Below, one piece after another: positions 1 to 11,517 of a DNA stretch of 64,000 bases. The translations under genes were made by a program, and so were the position numbers. Position 1 is the first letter of the stretch. Each line of letters starts with the position of its first letter. The notes beneath the pieces are model-generated. The model made no database searches and had not been told where the DNA came from. It saw only the letters and a list, made by a program, of their open reading frames with translations. The DNA is from Bursaphelenchus xylophilus (Eukaryota > Nematoda > Chromadorea > Rhabditida > Aphelenchoididae): positions 12,214,001 to 12,278,000 of the forward strand of contig CAJFCV020000006.1 of assembly GCA_904066235.2 (NCBI GenBank). Direction: 5' to 3'.

Positions 1-204
1 CCAGATGGAAATTCGGGATATCCAGGCATTTCTGGAGGGAGCGGAGGAATGGGAGAGCCGGGAGACGACGCCAACTACTGTAAATGCCCGCCAAGAGGGA
101 GAAAGAACTCGTTCCCGTCTCCGCCAGTGACCCTGGAACCAACCACGGAGTATGAGCCTTCAAGAAATGAAGAGACATATAATAAGAGGAAAACGACACT
201 TTGA
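1..204 (+). CDS. Cuticle collagen, C-terminal end (partial)
   Basis: This is the last 67 codons of a gene entering from the left, reading in frame from base 1 to TGA at 202-204. The visible protein starts with degenerate Gly-X-Y triplets and then has the nematode collagen end signature GEPGDDANYCKCP, where a Gly-X-Y block runs into two closing cysteines (C35 and C37) that make inter-chain disulfides. A basic, Ser/Pro/Thr-rich non-collagenous tail of about 30 residues follows. Cuticle collagens are secreted, trimerise and are cross-linked in the exoskeleton. The tail is longer than the few residues often seen after the last cysteines. A poly(A) signal AATAAA lies at 242-247. The N-terminal part is outside the window, so the collagen subgroup cannot be assigned. 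Confidence 0.85.
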   Translation, partial: PDGNSGYPGISGGSGGMGEPGDDANYCKCPPRGRKNSFPSPPVTLEPTTEYEPSRNEETYNKRKTTL

Positions 205-2208
205 GTTTTTTCTTTGTGTATGAAAGGCGATCAGTTGGAAAAATAAAGGCATTACGTTAGTAAAGGCGTATGCGAATAACAGTTTGTAGAAACAAACGGG
301 ATGTAAAATGTGTCTACAGAAATATGCTGGAAAGTTTTTGTCCTTTGATGATTAGAACCATTCAGAGTTTGTGAGGGGGTGGATCACGAGGATCTCCTAG
401 GAAAGACTCGCCGTACAAATGATAGATTTATCCAAACAAGCGATGCAATTGGGAAAAATCCAAGCTATAGTAAATAAGTTGAAAAGAAAACCAAGACCAA
501 ACTGTAGAAAACGGATAATACTCGGGCTCATGCGTCCTTCCTCTGTCCTCCTTCTAACTTTCTCCAACCTCTGACAAAAATACTATATTCCTGAATTTCT
601 CCCTCTGGCCTTCTTACTGGATGTCATCGTAGCCCTCTAGTTGCTGCAGAATGCCAATAAGTTTTTACGTGGTGGTAGCATTTGCGGGTGTGCGTGTGGT
701 TTTTTCTTGAGGTTCCACTGGGTCCAAGAGTGTTACCGGGCCCCATATGTGTTTGAATTCGTGATTGTTGGCCATAGTGCTGCTCTGGGTCTTACTGCTG
801 ACTTTAATCAATTGTCATCATACCGAAATACACTGCCTGGATTGGCAAGCGCGGATCGGGTTTTTCTGCGCTGGGAAAGCCATAAAAAGTCGTTAGAGGT
901 GCCCGACCTGCTCGGCACCGGCCGGGCCGCAAAAAATCGACCTGCCTCCAACTCTACGCATTCTTTGCAACGTCACTGTCAAAAAAGGAAGAAATCTCGG
1001 AGATGTTTATCTATTTCTGTCTTCCCAAACTTCTTGAGATTCGAAGCAAATCAGCACAAGCTATAAATTGCCGCGCCGAAGAACGGCTGTAGTCTCGACG
1101 GGTTTGCGAAGCGGATCGTTGTTGCGGGAAAGCTGGAAAATCATTAACTCATTTTTTGCGGAGTGCAAAACAGTGGGGGGATTTCTATTGTCACGGAACG
1201 TGCAAAAAAGGTGGTGCGCCAGATTTATTGCTTCATTTGTCGAAAAATAATTGATCGATTTGCTTTTTGCCCTTTTTTTATTTGTTACAACGATTCAATT
1301 TTACAACGGTTGTAAGAGAAAAAAGTCGCGGGATCAAAAATCTTCCAACTAAAGAATATTCTAAAGTCTAACGAACACTGTTTTATTCTCCATGTGCAGT
1401 AATCAAGGAGCCATTTTTAGAACTTCTGTTTGCATGGAAAGTTTCTCACGCGCGACATTCCGGGTTGTTATTAAATTTTGCACTAAATTTTGGCGTGATC
1501 ACAACTCAATTCGTGATTTACATATCAAAATGAGCTTATTTTTTGTAGTATAATATTATAGTTAAAGGATTCGTTTTTTGTCAAGGAAAGATAAATACTT
1601 ATATGGAGTATGAAGTTACAGAGCGACATATGTGTCAAAAAATCGCAAAGTTTTCATGATTCAGAATATGTAAAAATTAGCTGACCAATTTTGGTTTGTA
1701 ACGGCGAAAAAATCCTCAGAACTTTTCTCGCAACCCACGCAAAAATGCCCCTTTTTGACCTAGTTTTTACCAAATATAAAGCTTTGTTTTGAGCTAAAGT
1801 AAATCCTGGCATCTCATCTCAAAATCTGACAAGCCTTAAAATATCAAAATTGATTAATTTTGCTATTTTGTATATACCCGCAAGAAAACGATTATCAGTT
1901 TTCTAACGGGATGTAAAAATAGTTTGGATCGATAAAAATGACGAAAGAACCCCATCGAAAGATTGATTGGTTACAGTAATCAGAAATTAGGTACGAAGGT
2001 GACGAAAATTCGGGTAAAAAGGGGAAGTTTTTATAGGCAAAAACCGTTCTCGTCTGTTGGTTCTCCTTATTCCCAGTGATCTCTCAAAGCAAAGACCGTT
2101 CAATATTTTTGATTCTGCCGAAAAAACGAGAAGTAAAACTTTCAGGGATTGTTACTTGTTGGGTTGAAAACGTTTGACATGCCTGCGCTGGCATTGTCGC
2201 AGATGTTA
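205..2208. other. Intergenic, repeat-bearing
   Basis: I find no supportable gene. After the collagen poly(A) signal the sequence is mostly unique AT-rich DNA. From about 1583 to 1900 it matches part of a dispersed inverted-repeat family whose fullest copy is at 46604-47033. A second block (about 1535-2030), with the motif TTTGTAGTATAATATTATAG and the phrase GACGAAAATTCGGGTAAAAA, is repeated at about 3665-3875. Confidence 0.6.
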
Positions 2209-2326
2209 TATCAGTCTGTCGGGAAAATAATGAGCACTCTGTTGTGTCGCGGCGAAATCAAATTGCTTTTCACTTCAGCGGCGCGATTGACGCTGCGACA
2301 TTGTGCTCATTATTTTCCCGACAGAT
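2209..2326. repeat. MITE family A copy
   Basis: Short element with inverted ends TCAGTCTGTCGGGAAAATAA and its complement. Between them is the family core 'CGACAAAATCAAATTGCTTTTC' type sequence, degraded here. The same ends recur over twenty times in the window. Confidence 0.8.
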
Positions 2327-2573
2327 GCGTCAACTATTAACTTGTGAAACAAACGGCGGCCAGGGAAGATGCGCTCTGTAAATACGCCAAGAAATTCACG
2401 CACGGTCCAAGATGAACGTTCTCCACATTCAACGCTTACGCCGAGAAATCGAACTCTACGAGGCGTTTTTATTCGCAACATTTCGATTCCTTGTCGCTCA
2501 AAGGCGCATGCCCCCGACCGCACAGTAAAAGAACATGTTCCCTTTTTGAAGACTTTTTGACCCACCTATAACT

Positions 2574-2743
2574 TCAGCCTGCCGGGAAAATAATGAGCAC
2601 AATGTCGCTGCGCCGGTCGCGCCGCTGAAGCGAAATGAAGTTGCGAAAAGCAACTTCATTTTCTCCGCGATACAATTCATTTTCTCGACGGCGATACGAT
2701 TTTCGATGCGACAGAGTGTTCATTATTTTCCGGACAGACTGAT
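2574..2743. repeat. MITE family A copy
   Basis: About 170 bp, with one of the more complete internal regions: GCGCCGGTCGCGCCGCTGAA on the left arm and a CGACAGAGTGTTCATTATTT right arm. The right end has one mutated base (CCGGACAGACTGAT). Confidence 0.85.
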
Positions 2744-3377
2744 CGTATTTATCTGGTCGGTTCATGACCTGAAATAAAAGGTGTAAGAAATGCACCCACT
2801 AAACTTTGTGCCCAAAGAATGTAAAGTTTGTGTTCAATTCGATTTCTCTGGCGTATTTACGTTACAAAACTGTATTCTTGCGCGATCCGCCGGGGGCTTT
2901 GCCCTATTTATCGATGAAATAAATAGACGACAAACGCGGCAGCGACACGTGTTTGGATTCAAAGTCACACCGTAATCCAGTTTTTTCGCCGTTGTGAACT
3001 AGTCATACTGTAGTGGGGTTTTTGAATTTTTTTTATGGGGAAGAACTCCAATTGCGATGCTCGGATTTTGATAAAGCTGGGAGCAAATTTGGATTAACTT
3101 TTTTAAGACATACGAAAGACTTCTACTGTGTGCTTTGCAGAAAAGACAGAGTTTTTTCGGACGAAACTTGCCCAAAATCTGAATATTTGCTAGCGAATTT
3201 TGACATGAAAACTGTTTCAGATTAATTTTTACTGAAGAGGACCCTCTAACGAGAGTAATACCATAAAAAATAATGTTTTCCATGCGAAACTGGCAAAGAC
3301 ATGGGCAAAAGGTGTTTTCTCTGTGACTTTGCGCGTACTCTCTTGGTCGCAATTGTTGTAAAAACTCCACATTATGT

Positions 3378-3517
3378 TTGAGCACAATGCCGTTGTGCTG
3401 ATCGTGTTGCCGAGGTGAAAAACCATCGGATTTTGCCGCGACACGATTTAGTTTCTCGTCGGCAATGCGATTTTAGAAGCGACCACAGAGTGCTCATTAT
3501 TTTCCCGACAGACTGAT
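3378..3517. repeat. MITE family A, right-end copy
   Basis: The right inverted end is intact (TCATTATTTTCCCGACAGAC then TGATA). The left end is degraded, so this is a partial copy. Confidence 0.65.
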
Positions 3518-4071
3518 ATGAACATCACAAAAATATTCTGCCTAAATCGGAAAATAAAATCATCAAAATCGTAGTTCTTGATCCATTAAGTTCGTATTTT
3601 ATTTCTTCAGCAATCTAAACCGCCTAAAATGCACTGAAAAATATGGCGTCATTGTTGGGATTGGCCCAAAACGCGTTTATTTTTTGTAGTATAATATTAT
3701 AGTCAAAGAGGTAGTATAACCCAATTATTGGGCTATTATCAGCTCTCCTAATGGGCTGTGATTTGTAGTTTGGGTCGATAAAAACGACGATTACGAAAGA
3801 ACCTTACGTTAGCGAACGACGTGATTGGTTACAGCAAGGAAAACTGGGTAGGGGGATGACGAAAATTCGGGTAAAAAAACGATGTTGGCGACGCTCAGAT
3901 TTTCTTCAAATTTTGTGTAGAGGTTGGGCGTAGACCGTAAATGAACTCCTGAAAATTTTAGCTTGCACTTTTCAGAGGCTGCCGAGATGTTCAACATGCG
4001 CAAAATTTGGAGAGCGAGAAGAGATTAAAACACTTTCATAGATGAGACCAATGTCATGAAAATAATGAGCA

Positions 4072-4220
4072 CTCTGTCGGAGATTTAGATGAGACCAGTT
4101 ATCATTTAGAGTTGGTTACCGGAAGAATAGAAAGAAAAGCCATCAAACCGTTCGTCGCTTTTCGTTTAGGGAAACTTCATTTCTCTGACTGTCTGCAGCC
4201 TCCCAAAACCTGTGATCTTA
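4072..4220 (+). repeat. Family C segment
   Basis: About 150-bp unit running from GAGATTTAGATGAGACCAGT through AAGCCATCAAACCGTTCGTC to CTGACTGTCTGCAGCCTCCC and CCTGTGATCTTA. Its left side is directly joined to a family A end (AATAATGAGCACTCTGTCGG). Other copies are at 6659-6790 (-), 24216-24366, 27081-27232, 53230-53369 (-), 57358-57506 and 62846-62990 (-). Confidence 0.8.
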
Positions 4221-4223
4221 TTA

Positions 4224-4369
4224 TCATTCTGTTGGGAAAATAATGAGCACTCTGTCGAAAGCGGAATTCGCATCGCCGAGGAAATGAATTTTGTCGCAAC
4301 AAAATCGAATTGTTTTCACTTCAGCGACGCGATTACGCAGCCACATCTTTATTTTCCCGACAAAATGAT
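4224..4369. repeat. MITE family A copy
   Basis: Begins TCATTCTGTTGGGAAAATAA immediately after a family C segment and ends TTATTTTCCCGACAAAATGA. Both ends have diverged from the consensus. Confidence 0.7.
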
Positions 4370-6396
4370 GATACGAGGCTGATGTTTCGAAATTTTTCAT
4401 TTTAAGAGACCTTCCCTTTATCCTCCCAAATACAGTTTTAACCTTGACCGCGCTGCGAACAACCCACACGTTACAAACACTTCCCCGCCACCAATACATG
4501 TGATGTAGTTTGTTCCATCATGCCATCTCGCGCTGTAAACGAAAACTTTGGACATTTTTACGGTAAATGAAGAAAACAATATATAAATTTATCTCCCCGA
4601 TTCACTAAAACATCTCACAGACTACACGCCTTCTAGCTGCTGTAAAAACAGTACAGCTTTTGAAGTTTGCGCGCAGAAGCTCTTGGTTGTTGATGATCGG
4701 CGAGGTCATCAACAACATGCAACTGCGCTTCAAAGACCAGTGGAGGTTCGATAAAACATCATGGGGAGCAGAGAGTTTGAATGGCTGAAGGCCTTTGATT
4801 AATGTCAGTCTGTCGGGAAAATAATGTGGATTCGTTGCGCCTTAGAATCTTGGGACGGCTGGTTTTTTTGACGAGGCGAACATTTTGCTGCGACGACCGA
4901 CCACTAATTTGCCGATGCTAACAAATGTCCTTCAAGTTATCATAAAGGCAGTTCGCGATGCCGACTTAAGAATTCTTGATTTTCCGCGCTCCCCAAATGC
5001 TGCGTGGTCATTATTTCCCCGACAGACCAATGCCAAAACAAATTATGTAATAAAATCGTTTGCACCGTGAAATGTTTGCTCGTGCTTTTGTGACGTCAAA
5101 TTTAAAAGTTGTACGGCTCCTGTTGTTTCTGAAGTCACTTTTCCGAAGTCACAGCGAAAATATACTGGCTGACAAAAATTTCTTTCCACCTCGTATCTCG
5201 GGAACCGCTGGGCCTAGAACCTCCAAATTCGGCATAGAAGCATCCTGGGACAATCTAATACCATACCCAAAGAATCATATCATTTGATGCACTTTCAGTG
5301 CACTTTTTATCCAAAAAGCAAAAAACGGGATGACAAAATTTTCTTTCCACTTTGGAAAAACGTTTGTAAATCATAAGCCAGAGGGCGCTAAGGCATGATT
5401 GTGGTATCGTCGTGTTCGCGAAGGAGTCCTCTCTTGATCCGTGTCACAATTTTACAATAGTTTTTGTTTGTTCGCCCTTGGGCGTCTGTTCATCGTCGCC
5501 TTGTCCGTTTTCAGCTAAACTCTTGGCCAGAAAAGCTCGCAGAAGGCCCAAGGAGACGAAATTGCCCTTATTAAATCTGTTATTTATGGTTGCAACATTG
5601 TTTACTCCGGCAGTAGAATTAGATTTAATTTAAGCGTGTTGCATAGGAAAATGTGCACTTCCAGGGTTCTCGTTACCAGAAAATTACGTTATTATGGGAA
5701 CACTGCAGACAATTCAAGTAACTTTTTTTGCTGATATGTTTTCTATGATACCACAGACTTAAAAAATAGTGACGATTAGTGACATCCTACAATTAAAATA
5801 GAACAATGATTGAAAGCCGAAATTTAAGTTGGCACATTTAAAAATTTTGTCTATCCTCTCTACAACCCACAAATTCATTGTGCAACCTTAGAGTTTATCA
5901 TGTATAAACTAGTAATTCCTTTCTGTCGATGACGATCACTGACTTTCTGTTTTCTCCATCGAGCTTTGTGTTCGATAAGGGGTAGCGGAATAGGAACTGA
6001 TAAGCCCAATGAAGCGGGTGCACCGCGTTTTGCGTGTTGGGCGATATAAAAGAAAGGAAGGAGAGGAAAGCGGTTGATCACAAGTCCTCCATGTTTTTTG
6101 TAGGTACAGAAAGGGGTTTTGTCACCTATTTATGACTTCTAAATTTTTGCGTGTATTGAAGATGTGTCACGATGACACGCTTTTAAGATGTGTCAGTGCG
6201 ATAGAAAACGGCTGTATAGGGCTAGGAGTGATCTGTAGAGAACGCACAAAAAATTTTGACTCACAATTTTCGCAATGTGCAATTTGGATGACCAATTTTC
6301 TGGATTTTTTTTCAAAAACTGAAATTGCATTCCAATTTGAAGGAAGTAGTATTTGTACTCCTTGGAATTTTTTAATATTTTTTAACTTCTGTGGTA

Positions 6397-6549
6397 TCAG
6401 TCCGTCGGCAAAATAATTGTCGTGCTTGAAATCGCCTATGTCTCGCTTTGTCGAGGTATCGCATCAAATCACTAGCCGCTGATAGCTTTCGTAAAGCTAT
6501 GATGGGTAACCTCAGGGCGCGACAAATACATATTATTTTCCCGACAGAT
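6397..6549. repeat. MITE family A copy
   Basis: Ends TCAGTCCGTCGGCAAAATAA and TATTATTTTCCCGACAGATT, with a diverged interior. A further short relative with a GTAATGTGGATTTGTCGC left arm lies at about 6553-6640. Confidence 0.65.
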
Positions 6550-6658
6550 TAAAAAACGTCTGCCCGGAAAGTAATGTGGATTTGTCGCAGCAAGATGTCT
6601 CGCCTCATCGCAGTTCTCATGATTTTTCCGACAGACTGATATAAGATCAAAGGTCTAA

Positions 6659-6790
6659 GGAGACTGCAGACAGTCAGAGAAACGAAGTTTCCCTAAACGA
6701 AAAGCGACGAAAGGTTTGATGGCTTTTTCTGCTGTTCCTGCGGTAGCCAGCTCTAAATGACAACTGGTCTCATCTAAATCTCCGACAGAA
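6659..6790 (-). repeat. Family C segment, inverted
   Basis: Reverse-strand copy of the 150-bp unit, ending in GTCTCATCTAAATCTCCGAC joined to a family A end (GAATGCTCATTATTTTCCCG). A fragment of the same unit recurs at about 6895-6960. Confidence 0.75.
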
Positions 6791-8786
6791 TGCTCATTAT
6801 TTTCCCGATAAACTAATATTTGCGCAGCTACGCAAAATTTTAGATGTTTTGATTGGAATTCGCAATTCCAACAATTCCACATTATTTTTGTTCGTTCTGT
6901 TCCTGCGTTAGCCAACTCTAAATGATAATTGGTCTCATCTAAGTCTCCGACAGCTTTATGTCCCCGAGAAACGGATATTTGCACAGCTACGCAAAATTTT
7001 AGATGTTTTGATTTGAATTCTGCTCAGCCATTTGTGCACTCAGAACACAAAAAACTTGTGCTGAATTCTGCAGATTTTAGAATATAACCTTGGATTTTTC
7101 CCTATTCTTGAAAATATTTTGAATGATTTTTTCACAAGATTAAAAATATAATTTGATCCGAGATTTAGATAAGATATACTACAACCTATGTGGGGTTTTC
7201 AGTTTGTGCTTTGCACACAATATCGAGATTTTTTTTTGGTTGAAGACTGATGAAAAAAAGCTATCAGTCTGCCGCAGAGATGGCTCGTTGGCCGGAATGC
7301 TCCAGCCCTTGCCGTCGAAACGAGACTCTCTCTAAGCGTGGTTGCTTCTGACCGCGTTTTAATCTATCTATTCTCATGTAAATAATTAATGATTCAAATC
7401 AGTAATTTTCGAAGATATCGGCACAAAATTTCTTATTCGGCAAGTATAATAGAAAAAACGGATTCCTACTAAATTTTACCTGCTCTTTCAGAATATCTGG
7501 GTTTCATTTGCGGATCCCACGGATCAATGGGACCATTCCCTTGTAAAAGCAAAAAAAAAACCCAGAATCGTATCTTGGCATTGCATTCTATATTTTCATT
7601 GGCAGCCCAATTTTCGCTTCAAGACACATCCGGCCCGGTTATCAGTCTGTCGAGAAAATAATGAACACTCTGTTGCATCGAAAATCGCATCGTGGCCAAG
7701 AAAATGAATTGTGTCGCGACAAAATCATATTGCTTTACATGACGCTCTGATCAGCATTTGAAATTTGCATACACTTCGGGGCATAGAGGCAGGCAAGAAA
7801 CTGAACGATCTTTGCGGCCGAGAGAGTATGTAAAACGTGGAGAGCGGTCACAGAAAAAAAATTTTTTAGCCATATCTTTGACAGTTTCGCGCGGAAAAAA
7901 TTTAATTTTTGTGGAAATATTACCCTCTACGGTAGAAATGGGCATAAAACTTTTTGTCCCAAAATTCGCAAAAAAAATGTTTATTTTTTCCAAATTTCGA
8001 CAAAAAACTTGGTCGTTTCAGGAAATCGCAAGCTGGGAGTCTCGCATATACCATAGAAAAAACTACTCTAAATCTTTGCCAAGTTTCATCAAAAAGAGTG
8101 TCGTATTTGGGGTACTTTTCCGACAAAATTTTTCAACTTTTCGGGCCAAAAATCTCGATTATTTCTGCAAAACGCGACCTAAAAATCTCACATGTTTCTT
8201 CTAAATTTGTCCTAAATGTCATCATATGTATTTTGAACACAATATTTTCAAAATTTTTTTCTTATTTCCCTCACTTTTCCTACAAAAATTGCAAACTTTG
8301 TGCTCAAAAACACGTTGCCCGTCATGTGACGGGATCTCTCTTCCTTCTTCCCACGGAGGGCTCTCTGATTTTGTGGCGTGTGTTTTCAGCCCACACTGTA
8401 CCTTACTACTTGTTCTTTGTGTCGAATTTAATGCGAGCAAAGTTTTCGGAGGGGGCAGTAATTTGGTTGCAAATCTCGAAACTTTTTTTTTGAATGATCT
8501 AAAAATTTTAAATTTTTTGTTTGTTTTTTGAGTGTCCTATTGATTTTTTAACGAGAAAAAATTGGTTTTTATGACTTGACGATTTTTTCAAAAATTTTTA
8601 AAATTTTAATTTTTGCTTTTCAAAAAAAAGATCATAAAAATTTTGAAAAATTTGTGTAATTTAGTTTTTTTGATCGAAAAATCGCAGAAAATTTAACTTT
8701 TTTCGCTACTTTTGGGTTGGAATTATTGTTTCATTTGAGCGTGTTTATTTCTATAGCTTCAAAAAAGTTTAAAAAAAGAAGTTTTA

Positions 8787-8932
8787 TCAGTTTGTCGGGA
8801 AAATAAAGAGCATCATGTCGCTGCGCCGATCACGTTGCTGAAGTGGAAAGCAATTTAATTTTGCCGCAACATAATGCATTTTCTCAGCGGCGATTTCGAT
8901 GCAGAGTGGTCATTATTTTTCCGACAAACTGA
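8787..8932. repeat. MITE family A copy
   Basis: Starts TCAGTTTGTCGGGAAAATAA and ends TCATTATTTTTCCGACAAAC then TGA. The interior keeps the GCGCCGATCACGTTGCTGAA motif. Confidence 0.8.
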
Positions 8933-9454
8933 TAACTATTGTAAAATACGACCAGAATAAAATAGTAATAGAACAAACTTCCGTACGACAAAAACCTGTC
9001 TATAACAAACATTTTTTGAACTCCAAGAATCACTTTTTTCTTTTTTCGGCCAAAATAAATTTTTGTCTTTTGAGGGTATATTTTATTTTTTTACACTCTG
9101 ATTGCCTCTTTTCAACACGCAAAGAGCATGTTTTTTCCATCTTAATGCGGCCTCAAGTCTCAGGCTACAGCCAGTGGCCCTATAAACTACAACAACTAGA
9201 GTCCCCTCTCTCGCCATTCCGATGGGTTCTAGTCTGTGAACTCGTACCGTCATGTGGCTTTACTTATCCTGTTTTCTTGTTGAAAAAGTCCAACCAAATT
9301 TACTTTTGTTTTCCGCGAGAACTACAGTGTTGTTCAAGGGGGGCTTGTTGCTAAATTTGCTGAGAGTTTGTTAATGGAATTTGAAGAAAATTTTTACGTC
9401 AAACATTGAAATTTTGGTCACCGTAAACCAAAAAAAGATTTGGAAACTTTCATA

Positions 9455-9592
9455 TCAGTATGTCGGGAAAATAATGAGCACTCTGTTTTTGCTCGCTAAA
9501 GCGAAAAGCAACTTGATTTTGCCAGAAAATTAATTTTTTCAGCGGCGGTGCGATTTTTCGAAGAGCGCTCATTATTTTCCCGACAAGACTGA
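9455..9592. repeat. MITE family A copy
   Basis: Starts TCAGTATGTCGGGAAAATAA and ends TCATTATTTTCCCGACAAGA then CTGA, about 100 bp left of the LTR element. Confidence 0.8.
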
Positions 9593-9688
9593 TACAGTAG
9601 ACAATAAAATATATTTCAAAGTATTTTTTGGAAAAAATTTGGCATTTTTTGCGAATTTTGGCGTGAAAAATCATATATATTTATTTCT

Positions 9689-9867
9689 TGTCGAAAGGCC
9701 CGACAACCCAGTAACGATGACGAGACGCTCAAGAGTCAAGTGATTTATTCAGTGGAAAGGAGGCCCTTTTATAGGGAAGCCCCACGTAGGAAAGTACAAT
9801 CAAATTTGAATAAATGTAGATCGTTCCTCGTGGGAAAATCCTCGAAGCTCGGTCGTTCCGCCTCACA
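9689..9867 (-). repeat. LTR (3' LTR relative to coding strand)
   Basis: TG...CA repeat of 179 bp. On the minus strand it carries TATAAAAGGG (plus coordinates 9764-9773) as a likely promoter TATA box and AATAAA (9744-9749) as a likely poly(A) signal, about 15 bp apart, so R would be very short. Confidence 0.9.
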
Positions 9868-11074
9868 TCTCCTCCAAGTGATCAAGTCGGGCACGGCTTG
9901 GCACTTCCACATCCATCGAACGAGCATGCGCGCTTCTTTGGGTTCTGGATGGCTTGAGATTCTGGACTGGACCGGGAACTTGCTTCCATCGAGGATCTGA
10001 ACTTCCAACGGACACATTCCTTCCACTGACGCATCGGGTTCCATTCTGGTATCTTCTTGCCAAAGGCTTATACCTTTCCGAATGGTGCCTAGGTCCAAAG
10101 GACACAATTGGCGTACCCTGAGAAGCAAAGCTTCTGTTTTGAGCATCTAGCTCATCTTTTACCTTGTCTCTCCAGACCTTAGGTTTTCTCCGTGATTCCT
10201 TAGAGCTTGCTAGACTCTCTGAATCCGACCACATTACCGTGGATTTGGCATGGTTACCTCGCCACTTTCCTTGGCCTCTACTCCCTCCCCTATTTTCAAC
10301 AACTTGGGGAAAATATTGAGACTTGAAGTCTCCCGAGTAGGTCTCACCAACACCTTCCGTGTTTCTGGCTGAGACGCCAATATTGGCTTTTGCAGGCTTC
10401 TGATCCATGCTTTCTGTGACAACTCTAATCCAATGGACTTCCCGAGTTTCATCACTAGCTGTTTTAAAGCTTTTGAACTCATTTACCCGAGTTCCCCTGG
10501 TACCCGTCTCCTCCACTTGGGAGCCTACCAGTGACAAGTTGACATAATTTCCCATGTCCAACTTGAGATCTTTCATAAGATCCCGTCCCAACGTCGGTTG
10601 GCAATCGTGACGTCTCACGACAATGATTTCAGTCATCTTCTGATGACCCCGGAAGCTGGCATTTACCCGCACAGCACCAATAACTTCTAATGGACTTCCG
10701 CCATATTCCTGAAGTATCCCGGTATACCTGGTAATTTCCGGATGACCAATCTGTCTCCATACCCTTTCTGGTATTACCGTCCTGGCAGCTCCTGTATCGA
10801 GCTCCAAAGCTATTTCCATGTCATTTAACCCGACACATAGCTTGACCGGAGGGATCTCTTCCCGTCCGCTTTCACACTGCCTAATGGCGTGCATCCCGTC
10901 ACATCCGGACGAATATTCAGAATCATATTCCAATTCTGAGTCAACCGCATCAAGTCCATGATGGGTCCCCCTAGAAATCCTTCTAGGTTTCCGTTGTCTC
11001 TCTGGACAATCGAAATCTCGAGTGTTCTGACACTTCCGAGAATGGCCTTCATTGACCAGACTTGACTTTGGCAT
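9863..11074 (-). CDS. Retropepsin-like protease ORF of LTR element
   Basis: A 403-aa frame. Residues about 76-185 form a retroviral-type aspartic protease: the catalytic motif LDTGA at 92-96 inside a hydrophobic strand, a Gly-rich flap (EYGGSPLEVIG, about 123-133) and TLGRDL (161-166), matching the family's conserved L/I-L-G-R/K-D helix. Such proteases act as homodimers that cut Gag-Pol. The first 70 residues are charged, with scattered Cys/His but no clear CCHC knuckle. The frame is open for about 28 codons upstream of the first Met, so the true product may begin earlier or by fusion. Residues 185-403 are basic and Ser-rich with no recognised domain. The frame stops inside the 3' LTR, consistent with internal deletion of the rest of pol. 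Confidence 0.75.
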   Translation of the reverse strand: MPKSSLVNEGHSRKCQNTRDFDCPERQRKPRRISRGTHHGLDAVDSELEYDSEYSSGCDGMHAIRQCESGREEIPPVKLCVGLNDMEIALELDTGAARTVIPERVWRQIGHPEITRYTGILQEYGGSPLEVIGAVRVNASFRGHQKMTEIIVVRRHDCQPTLGRDLMKDLKLDMGNYVNLSLVGSQVEETGTRGTRVNEFKSFKTASDETREVHWIRVVTESMDQKPAKANIGVSARNTEGVGETYSGDFKSQYFPQVVENRGGSRGQGKWRGNHAKSTVMWSDSESLASSKESRRKPKVWRDKVKDELDAQNRSFASQGTPIVSFGPRHHSERYKPLARRYQNGTRCVSGRNVSVGSSDPRWKQVPGPVQNLKPSRTQRSAHARSMDVEVPSRARLDHLEEM

Positions 11075-11338
11075 GTTTTCTAGGTGAAAACTTTTGCCAA
11101 TCCACGAGTTTTGTACCTTTCTGTACTGTACTCGTGCTTCCCTTTCTAGGATTTAGTATCCTTTAGGGGCTTGAGCCTCACTTGTGCTAAATGCACTCTG
11201 GTTCTAAGCACCTTGGGGCTATACTACCACCAATACTTACTTTGTCCACCAGGGAGGGTTCGACCAGCTGGGAGGTCGACGGCCGCTGCAGTCGGTGAGT
11301 CGGTCCACGCGCTGAGTCGCTGATCGCCACTTATGAGT

Positions 11339-11517
11339 TGTCGAAAGGCCCGACAACCCAGTAACGATGACGAGACGCTCAAGAGTCAAGTGATTTATTC
11401 AGTGGAAAGGAGGCCCTTTTATAGGGAAGCCCCACGTAGGAAAGTACAATCAAATTTGAATAAATGTAGATCGTTCCTCGTGGGAAAATCCTCGAAGCTC
11501 GGTCGTTCCGCCTCACA
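11339..11517 (-). repeat. LTR (5' LTR relative to coding strand)
   Basis: Identical by eye to 9689-9867. The minus-strand TATA box is at plus 11414-11423 and the poly(A) signal at 11394-11399. A primer-binding site should follow below 11339. Minus-strand TGGCGATCA about 10 nt inside is a weak candidate. Confidence 0.9.

Larger units (their letters stand above)
2744..9453. other. Intergenic repeat field
   Basis: No gene with recognisable protein features is visible on either strand. The block is a mosaic of MITE families A and C (listed separately), a family D related stretch around 7756-8110, and AT-rich unique DNA. Short open frames here are chance or translate MITE ends (for example a recurring HYFPDRLI peptide). 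Confidence 0.6.
9689..11517 (-). mobile_element. Short LTR retrotransposon, pol-deleted
   Basis: Complete insertion of 1,829 bp. Two 179-bp direct repeats (9689-9867 and 11339-11517) start TG and end CA, look identical by eye, and are flanked by the same 5 bp, tttct (9684-9688 and 11518-11522). The coding strand is minus. Next to the downstream LTR, minus strand CTTGGAGGAGA (9868-9878) is a plausible polypurine tract. The only ORF encodes a retropepsin. No reverse transcriptase, RNase H or integrase motif is present, and the 1.47-kb interior is too small for them. Identical LTRs suggest recent insertion, so it probably moved using enzymes from a larger relative. Ty3/gypsy-like origin is an inference from the protease alone. 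Confidence 0.9.

Noticed and set aside
641..1250. Open frames of 141 and 60 codons
   Set aside because: No domain, signal peptide or splice context, and the composition matches the local intergenic DNA.
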